Positions 60,601-64,000 of a DNA stretch of 64,000 bases are shown here, in pieces (position 1 is the first letter of the stretch; each line of letters begins with the position of its first letter). Both the position numbers and the translations under genes were made by a program. Origin of the DNA: Lachnospiraceae bacterium (GTDB lineage: Bacteria > Bacillota > Clostridia > Lachnospirales > Lachnospiraceae); NCBI GenBank assembly GCA_900766915.1, contig CAAFXE010000353.1, positions 25,897-89,896 on the forward strand, in the 5' to 3' direction. Below the pieces are notes generated by a model. It searched no databases. It worked only from the letters and a program-made list of their open reading frames with translations, and was not told the origin of the DNA.

Positions 60601-61670
60601 GTGATCTGGATACCCTACAGAGACTGGCAAAAGAAACTGCTAAAATTGTGGAAGAAACAGAAGGAACCATTGATGTGGAGGACGGTCTGGATGATGCCAC
60701 ACCTCAGTGGACCATCACGGTAGACAAAGAAAAAGCGGCGGAATACAAGCTGACGGTAGCACAGGTATTCCAGTTAATTACGCAGGAAATGGCTTCCGGC
60801 AAGAGTGCTACCACGATCTCTACGGATATCAAAGACTATGAGGTATATTTACAGACAGAAGGACAGTCCGAGCTTATATTGGATGATATCAAAAATCTGA
60901 CCTTTGATTATACAGATCAGGAAGGAAATGAGAAGAAAATTCCGCTGACAGATGTCTGTACCATGGAGGAAACAACCACCTTAAGTACCATCAACCGTGA
61001 CTCCCAGACAAGATACCTGACGGTTTCCTGCGGCATTGATGAGGAGCATAATGTTACTCTGGTCAGCAACGAGGTACAAAGTAAGCTGGATGCACTGGAT
61101 GTTCCGGAAGGCTATGAAATTGAGATGGCCGGAGAGGATGAAACCATTAAGGAATCTATGAGCCAGATGCTGTTAATGCTTTTGTTGGCCGTCATTTTCA
61201 TTTACCTCATTATGGTGGCACAGTTCCAGTCATTGCTTCTGCCATTCATTATTATGTTTACGATTCCGTTGGCATTTACCGGTGGATTTTTATCCCTGTT
61301 CCTGTCTGGAAAAGAAGTCAGTATTATTGCCATGCTGGGCTTTATCATGCTGGCAGGTGTCATCGTAAACAACGGTATTGTGCTCATTGAATACATTACC
61401 CAGGCAAGACAGGAAGGAAAATTAAAATCAGAGGCTATCATAGAAGCCGGAATTACAAGACTTCGTCCGATTTTAATGACTGCACTGACTACCATTTTGG
61501 CGATGGTGCCGTCTGCTTTGGGATTTGGTGAAGGAGCAGAAATGATGCAGCCCATGGCCATCACCATGGTAGGAGGACTCATTTACGGTACGTTACTGAC
61601 CCTGATCGTAATCCCCTGTGTTTATGATCTGTTTACCAAAGAAAAGAGTATGGTAGAGGAAGAGCTGTAG
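57669..61670 (+). CDS. RND-family efflux transporter with a large coiled-coil insert
   Basis: A 1333-residue resistance-nodulation-division transporter, about 300 residues longer than AcrB-type pumps. TM1 is at residues 10-30, then porter domain parts (MSLQYALIITTDVGASPEKVEMEV). Residues roughly 200-505 are a Glu/Gln/Lys/Leu-rich, heptad-like coiled coil inserted in the first extracytoplasmic loop. The first TM bundle follows (VDSVVNNMVVGAVLAVLVLILFLKDYRP; GVGMLVDNSIVVIENIYRL, with the proton-relay aspartate followed by Asn), then the second half with its own loop and TM bundle. Start after AGGAGG. No separate adaptor gene accompanies it. Proton-driven drug or lipid export is likely; substrate unknown. 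Confidence 0.93.
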   Translation: MISKYSVKKPYTVLVGVLLVIVLGIVSLTKMTTDLLPDMSLQYALIITTDVGASPEKVEMEVTAPIESAIATTTGIKNVSSMSYNSYSIVTCEYDDSVNMDSVVIEIQQNLDQLSGYWGDNVGSPMIMKINPDMLPVMTAAVDVEGMSALEITEYVDTELIPALESLEGVASASASGMLEETVMVTLDPIKIQAINDLVQKEIKGEFKKPQAEINDAKNKLQEGKDAISDGSDQLSGAFTQATEGKSALLKAESELTKQLEQLKEQRTQLQAALVAMKSALGIREGMVQGITETEVQIKELGDVTIPDLEEKERNLESLKQAKDSEIEALERELAGYTEGTEEYRTTEEQLNQARQERVSLESVPLRLAEARQALEVLNSSLSAQQQALEEYDKQLLSTIGESGASGMAKIESIEELQKAVPQLEAGLKQIDEGISMLEKGLEELKAQKITVEEAIGLLNSQSMKASIEMSSALAEMAVASSALEEAQTTLDNAKEEALESADMNGILTIDTLSGLIVAQNFDMPAGYAYDGDTRYLIRVGKSVKSVEELEDLVLMDMGMDSVGLIRLSDVANIEVVDNSDETYAVVNGNPSVSLSFEKQTGYSTGEVTDRLLKKFKTLEAQNENLSITVLMNQGVYIDLVVDSVVNNMVVGAVLAVLVLILFLKDYRPTIVIALSIPLSVVTAIVLMYFTDISLNIISLSGLMLGVGMLVDNSIVVIENIYRLRSEGMSVRKACVEGSAQVAGAIIASTLTTVSVYAPIIFTEGMTRQLFVDLALTVAYTLGGSLVVALTVVPAMSSFTLRKQKETNLRFFEKMKSTYGSILEKCLHHKLIICAGAIGLLVLSGVISLSKGLTFMDMDMETNQLTVTVSPKEDERLEFTELVDVSNQVLERISDLEGIDTIGASAGGNSTFSLMGGDSESVTMYILLEEGSGVTTKQISEQIAERTKDLDCEVSSSASSMDMTAMFGSGLSIRIKGSDLDTLQRLAKETAKIVEETEGTIDVEDGLDDATPQWTITVDKEKAAEYKLTVAQVFQLITQEMASGKSATTISTDIKDYEVYLQTEGQSELILDDIKNLTFDYTDQEGNEKKIPLTDVCTMEETTTLSTINRDSQTRYLTVSCGIDEEHNVTLVSNEVQSKLDALDVPEGYEIEMAGEDETIKESMSQMLLMLLLAVIFIYLIMVAQFQSLLLPFIIMFTIPLAFTGGFLSLFLSGKEVSIIAMLGFIMLAGVIVNNGIVLIEYITQARQEGKLKSEAIIEAGITRLRPILMTALTTILAMVPSALGFGEGAEMMQPMAITMVGGLIYGTLLTLIVIPCVYDLFTKEKSMVEEEL

Positions 61671-61686
61671 GAGAGGAACATTTGTT

Positions 61687-62313
61687 ATGGATGAGAAAAT
61701 GAAAAAAATATTTGAGCCTTCCGGGAAAATTCAGAAAATGTATGAGGCGGTAGCAGCCCTGGTGGAGGAAAAAAGAGATCTTTCCAATGTGAAGGTTTCG
61801 GAGATTACCACTCGTGCCGGCATTGGCAAAGGTACCGCCTATGAGTACTTTTCTTCCAAGGAGGAACTGATTGTATATGCTACCATGTGGCTGTGTGGAC
61901 AGCAGATGAAAAGCTATATAGAAGGAATCGTAAAGTGCGACTCTTTCCGGGAAAAATTTTTCTTTTTGCTGGAGAAGGTTCGGGAAAACAGGGAATGTAA
62001 TGCATTGACCTTAAAGGCCATCAAGGGCAGCTTTCAGGGGGATTGCGAGAAGATGAAAAGCTGCATTCCAACGGATGTATTGGAACAGGTGCGGGAAAGC
62101 ATGATCTCTTTGATCAACCAGCTGTTGGAGCTTGGCTATCGGGAGCATATTTTTACGGAACAAAATATCGAAAAAAGGGTTCTGATCTTCTTTGGTATCA
62201 TGCAGCAGTACAGCTTTGCCTGCATGAATCGAGAGGAAGGCTTTCCGTTGGAAATGAATGAAGAGGAATTGAAGGCATTTGCTTATGACTGTATGGTGAA
62301 GGCTTTGAATTAA
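61687..62313 (+). CDS. TetR/AcrR-family regulator of the efflux operon
   Basis: A 208-residue regulator. The N-terminal helix-turn-helix spans about residues 36-57 (VKVSEITTRAGIGKGTAYEYFSSKEEL); the C-terminal ligand domain is helical with several cysteines. It lies 16 bases after the RND gene in the same operon, and the perfect TetR-type operator ahead of the RND gene makes self-controlled repression likely, with the pump substrate as probable inducer. Confidence 0.93.
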   Translation: MDEKMKKIFEPSGKIQKMYEAVAALVEEKRDLSNVKVSEITTRAGIGKGTAYEYFSSKEELIVYATMWLCGQQMKSYIEGIVKCDSFREKFFFLLEKVRENRECNALTLKAIKGSFQGDCEKMKSCIPTDVLEQVRESMISLINQLLELGYREHIFTEQNIEKRVLIFFGIMQQYSFACMNREEGFPLEMNEEELKAFAYDCMVKALN

Positions 62314-62321
62314 TGGATAAG

Positions 62322-62404
62322 ACAAACTGCCGTTTTTACATGGAAGTGATCTGCTTCTGTCAATTGACAGAGAGTAGATTGTCTACGTAAAGACGGCAGT
62401 TTGT
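62322..62404 (+). repeat. 83-base cloverleaf-shaped inverted repeat
   Basis: Outer arms CAAACTGCCGTTTTTAC (62323-62339) and GTAAAGACGGCAGTTTG (62387-62403) pair over 17 positions with a single G-U, plus one flanking A-T pair. Between them lie three small hairpins: GAAG/CTTC (62343-62357), CTGTCAATTGACAG (62357-62370, perfect palindrome) and GTAGA/TCTAC (62374-62386). It could be a terminator after tetR, a structured RNA or a small mobile element; only TTGTTATT follows, so a simple terminator is not a full explanation. Confidence 0.65.
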
Positions 62405-62412
62405 TATTCATG

Positions 62413-62447
62413 ACAATAGGAAGTTCGAAGAGCGTGCTTCCTATTGT
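62413..62447. terminator. Hairpin between tetR and the DUF1294 gene
   Basis: A perfect 11-bp stem (ACAATAGGAAG with CTTCCTATTGT) around a 13-base loop, followed by TTCAT on the + strand. It covers the stop codon of the minus-strand DUF1294 gene. T-tracts are short, so terminator strength is uncertain. Confidence 0.5.
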
Positions 62448-62704
62448 TTCATAAAATAAATGTAAAGTCCAAGTTGCACGATGAAAATGAGTGGCATGCC
62501 ATACTTAAAGTACCAGTGCTTGGTTTTATGGCGAAAGGTATTCATTCCTAAAGTAGTACCAAGGCTTCCACCGATCAATGCGATGAGAAACAATGTTTTT
62601 TCGGGAATACGCCACTTCTTATGAATCGCTTTTTGCTTATCAATGTACATGGCAAAAAATCCAATAACATTGACAGCCAAAAGATAGTAGTAAAATAAAT
62701 TCAT
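62441..62704 (-). CDS. DUF1294 small membrane protein
   Basis: An 87-residue membrane protein of the DUF1294 family with three hydrophobic segments (about 3-20, 36-56 and 68-85). The conserved parts are YIDKQKAIHKKWRIPEKTLFLIALIGGSLG and the HKTKHWYFKYGMPLIF segment. Function unknown. It begins 13 bases downstream of the LUD gene on the same strand and is likely co-transcribed with it. Confidence 0.88.
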   Translation of the reverse strand: MNLFYYYLLAVNVIGFFAMYIDKQKAIHKKWRIPEKTLFLIALIGGSLGTTLGMNTFRHKTKHWYFKYGMPLIFIVQLGLYIYFMKQ

Positions 62705-62717
62705 CTGATTTTTGGAA

Positions 62718-63353
62718 TTAGTAGCCTAATTCTTCTCCTACTAAGATTACCTTAATTCGGTTTGGAATGCTGGAGCGTCTGGTAATGATGATCTGACTGC
62801 AGATACAGTCAGGAGAGTAGCAGTCAGCACATCTTCCGGTCTGAGCGCATGGTGTGTTTTTATTTAAGCGGACGGTATTTGGCGGTGCCGCAAAATTATG
62901 TACCCGGTCTACACCTTCTTCTACAGTAGAGACAACCTTATTCATGCCTGCAATGACGATGACATTTTTAGGACCACAGCAAAGGCATGCTACACGATTG
63001 GAATTTCCGTCGATGTTTACCAGCTCCCCGTCCAAGGTGACAGCGTTGGAGCTCATAAGGAAAAAGTCAGCCATTACCTGCTTGCCATAGATTTCCCGGG
63101 CTTCTTCCGGTGTTTTGGCAGTTGCACGGTCGATGAGTACATAATTTTTTTCATGAATGGCGTCCATCAGACCGCATTCTGCTAAGGTAACAGAACCGCC
63201 CCAGGTAAGGCTTGCGCCTTCCGGCATGAGGGACAGAGCTTTTTCTACCGCTTCTTTGGAAGTAGAGCAGTAGTAACCTTCCATGTTTTTCTTCTTCATA
63301 TTTTTAATGATGGTGTTCGCCATATTTTCTTTTGCAATTTCCTTTGGTGACAT
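62718..63353 (-). CDS. LUD-domain protein (lactate-utilization-like)
   Basis: A 211-residue protein of the LUD (DUF162) family, related to LutC/LutB parts of lactate oxidation but here a stand-alone form. Features: GASLTWGGSVTLAECGLMDAI, MADFFLMSSNAVTLDGELVNIDG, and a C-terminal cysteine cluster CAQTGRCADCYSPDCICS that could bind an Fe-S cluster or zinc. ATG 63353 follows GGAGG by six bases; the frame upstream to 63422 has no ribosome site. Real function unknown. Confidence 0.88.
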   Translation of the reverse strand: MSPKEIAKENMANTIIKNMKKKNMEGYYCSTSKEAVEKALSLMPEGASLTWGGSVTLAECGLMDAIHEKNYVLIDRATAKTPEEAREIYGKQVMADFFLMSSNAVTLDGELVNIDGNSNRVACLCCGPKNVIVIAGMNKVVSTVEEGVDRVHNFAAPPNTVRLNKNTPCAQTGRCADCYSPDCICSQIIITRRSSIPNRIKVILVGEELGY

Positions 63354-63422
63354 AAGATACCTCCTGATTTTTTTATTAGTATAACGATTTTTTGGTTTGG
63401 AAGTCAATGCTGTAATTTTCAT

Positions 63423-63450
63423 GTGTTAAATTTTTTGTGTTAAATTTTTT
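63423..63450. repeat. Two tandem 14-bp copies
   Basis: GTGTTAAATTTTTT occurs twice back to back, between the LUD gene and the tRNA promoter. Probably a slippage duplication. Confidence 0.8.
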
Positions 63451-63460
63451 GAAATAACAG

Positions 63461-63489
63461 TTGACATTTCAATTCAACTGTGTTAGATT
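63461..63489 (+). promoter_or_regulatory. Promoter of tRNA-Gly
   Basis: TTGACA (63461-63466), 17-base spacer, TAGATT (63484-63489). A leader hairpin CGCTGA/TCAGCG (63499-63516) lies between it and the tRNA. Confidence 0.75.
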
Positions 63490-63530
63490 AATACATGTCG
63501 CTGAGGTACATCAGCGAGAATAAGTAAGAT

Positions 63531-63603
63531 GCGATAGTGGCTCAGTTGGTGGAGTACAACCTTGCCAAGGTTGGGGTCGCGGGTTCGAGTCCCGTCTATC
63601 GCT
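63531..63603 (+). tRNA. tRNA-Gly (GCC)
   Basis: A 73-base tRNA. The acceptor stem pairs GCGATAG with CTATCGC; the anticodon stem CAACC/GGTTG encloses TTGCCAA, giving anticodon GCC (glycine); the T-arm has GCGGG-TTCGAGT-CCCGT. The discriminator base is T and no CCA is encoded. A T-run follows directly. Confidence 0.96.
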
Positions 63604-63625
63604 CTTTTTTTATATCTAAAATTTC

Positions 63626-63756
63626 GTATCTGTTCAGTTCCTTCCAGATACGAAGCAAAAATCCATTAAAAATAGCTTCGCAATGGGATTTTTGCATGCA
63701 AAACTCGGGATTTTCTTTCTAAAACCCTCGCGGAATTGTGGCTTCTGAACAGCTAC
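63626..63756 (+). repeat. 131-bp intergenic repeat, copy B
   Basis: Same length as copy A and alignable without gaps. Termini GTATCTGTTCAG and CTGAACAGCTAC are inverted repeats (11 of 12). The 8-bp sequence AAAATTTC flanks it directly on both sides (63618-63625 and 63757-63764), as expected for a target duplication made on insertion. It lies just after tRNA-Gly. Confidence 0.88.
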
Positions 63757-63869
63757 AAAATTTCTACTTTACCTGGCATTTCGCCGAATTATCCAACTAA
63801 TTTTTTAATCAAGGGAACAGGGATGCTATTTACATGTATTTTTTGTTCTGTTAGAATGAAAGGAGAAAA

Positions 63870-64000
63870 ATGCAAAAACCTAATATGAAAACACATTTGG
63901 CCCATGGAATTGAAAAGACGGAATATGAGGCACAATATGATGAGAATGTGAAGGCACTCTTATCAGACAAACAGGTGTTGGCGAGAATCGCCAAACATAG
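63870..64000 (+). CDS. Rpn-like / PD-(D/E)XK protein, 5' part
   Basis: An open frame from ATG 63870 (AAAGGAG upstream) to the window end, 43 codons. The segment YDENVKALLSDKQVLARIAKH resembles the N-terminus of Lachnospiraceae Rpn-family (PD-(D/E)XK 'transposase') proteins, where a line of this type leads into the nuclease domain. Too little is present for a firm call; it may also be an unrelated hypothetical gene. The spacer 63765-63869 shows nothing else I can support. Confidence 0.55.
   Translation, partial: MQKPNMKTHLAHGIEKTEYEAQYDENVKALLSDKQVLARIAKH

Noticed and set aside
63537..63722. A 61-codon + strand frame starting with GTG across the tRNA and the repeat
   Set aside because: It reads through tRNA-Gly and repeat copy B, has no ribosome site and no recognisable protein feature.
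63829..63857. TTTACA-17-TAGAAT as promoter of the Rpn-like gene at 63870
   Set aside because: Transcription would start near 63864, inside or after the ribosome site, so it does not fit the chosen start codon.

Overview
The window looks like chromosomal DNA of a Clostridia member of the family Lachnospiraceae (Blautia-like is my best guess, not proven). Reasons: low-to-moderate GC, strong AGGAGG ribosome sites with some GTG and TTG starts, the SCIFF peptide with its radical-SAM maturase, a DUF4250 protein, the order apt-rel-MBL-hemZ-hisS, a CIRCE-controlled clpB and Rpn-family genes. Nearly all genes are on the + strand. I see no prophage, rRNA, CRISPR array or intact insertion sequence.

Layout. 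1-5842: 3' end of glutamate dehydrogenase, a small HD (p)ppGpp-hydrolase-like protein, uppP, galK, a small membrane protein and rarA. 5882-11591: a minus-strand HTH protein, a DUF3298 lipoprotein and an OmpR-type regulator overlapping a large histidine kinase. 11635-23435: one long nucleoside salvage operon behind a near-consensus promoter: udp, a BMP-type nucleoside ABC transporter, the glycyl radical pair yjjI-yjjW, deoD, deoC, cdd, deoB and udk. 23447-25199 (minus): a SpoU-type methyltransferase and an AraC regulator. 25313-36609: GH31 alpha-glucosidase, an AraC regulator, then a raffinose-type operon (binding protein, two permeases, GH36 alpha-galactosidase, GH13_4 amylosucrase-like enzyme, fructokinase). 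36652-44393: TauE/SafE transporter, Rpn nuclease, clpB with CIRCE, DUF4250, a SPOR amidase, an unknown protein and a CNNM/CBS membrane protein. 44695-46722: TIGR04086 membrane protein, SCIFF peptide and maturase. 46778-54926: recJ, apt, rel, MBL hydrolase, hemZ, hisS. 54905-57051: class C26 amidotransferase (minus) and two-subunit class I fumarase. 57060-57430: a putative type I toxin-antitoxin locus. 57591-62313: RND efflux pump and TetR regulator behind a TetR-type operator. 62441-64000: DUF1294, LUD protein, tRNA-Gly(GCC), a repeat element and the start of another Rpn-like gene.

How genes fit together. The nucleoside operon imports nucleosides, splits or deaminates them, and feeds ribose-1-P and deoxyribose-1-P through DeoB and DeoC; YjjI/YjjW sits inside it with no known reaction. 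The raffinose operon predicts oligosaccharide import, removal of galactose (phosphorylated by GalK, encoded elsewhere in the window), cleavage of the released sucrose by the GH13_4 enzyme, and phosphorylation of fructose.

The least expected items are (i) a 131-bp repeat with terminal inverted repeats, two full copies of identical length, one flanked by an 8-bp direct duplication, plus two shrunken derivatives; (ii) an unannotated 30-residue membrane toxin ORF opposed by a small antisense RNA with a shared bidirectional terminator; (iii) a cloverleaf-shaped inverted repeat after the tetR gene; (iv) YjjI/YjjW embedded in nucleoside salvage.
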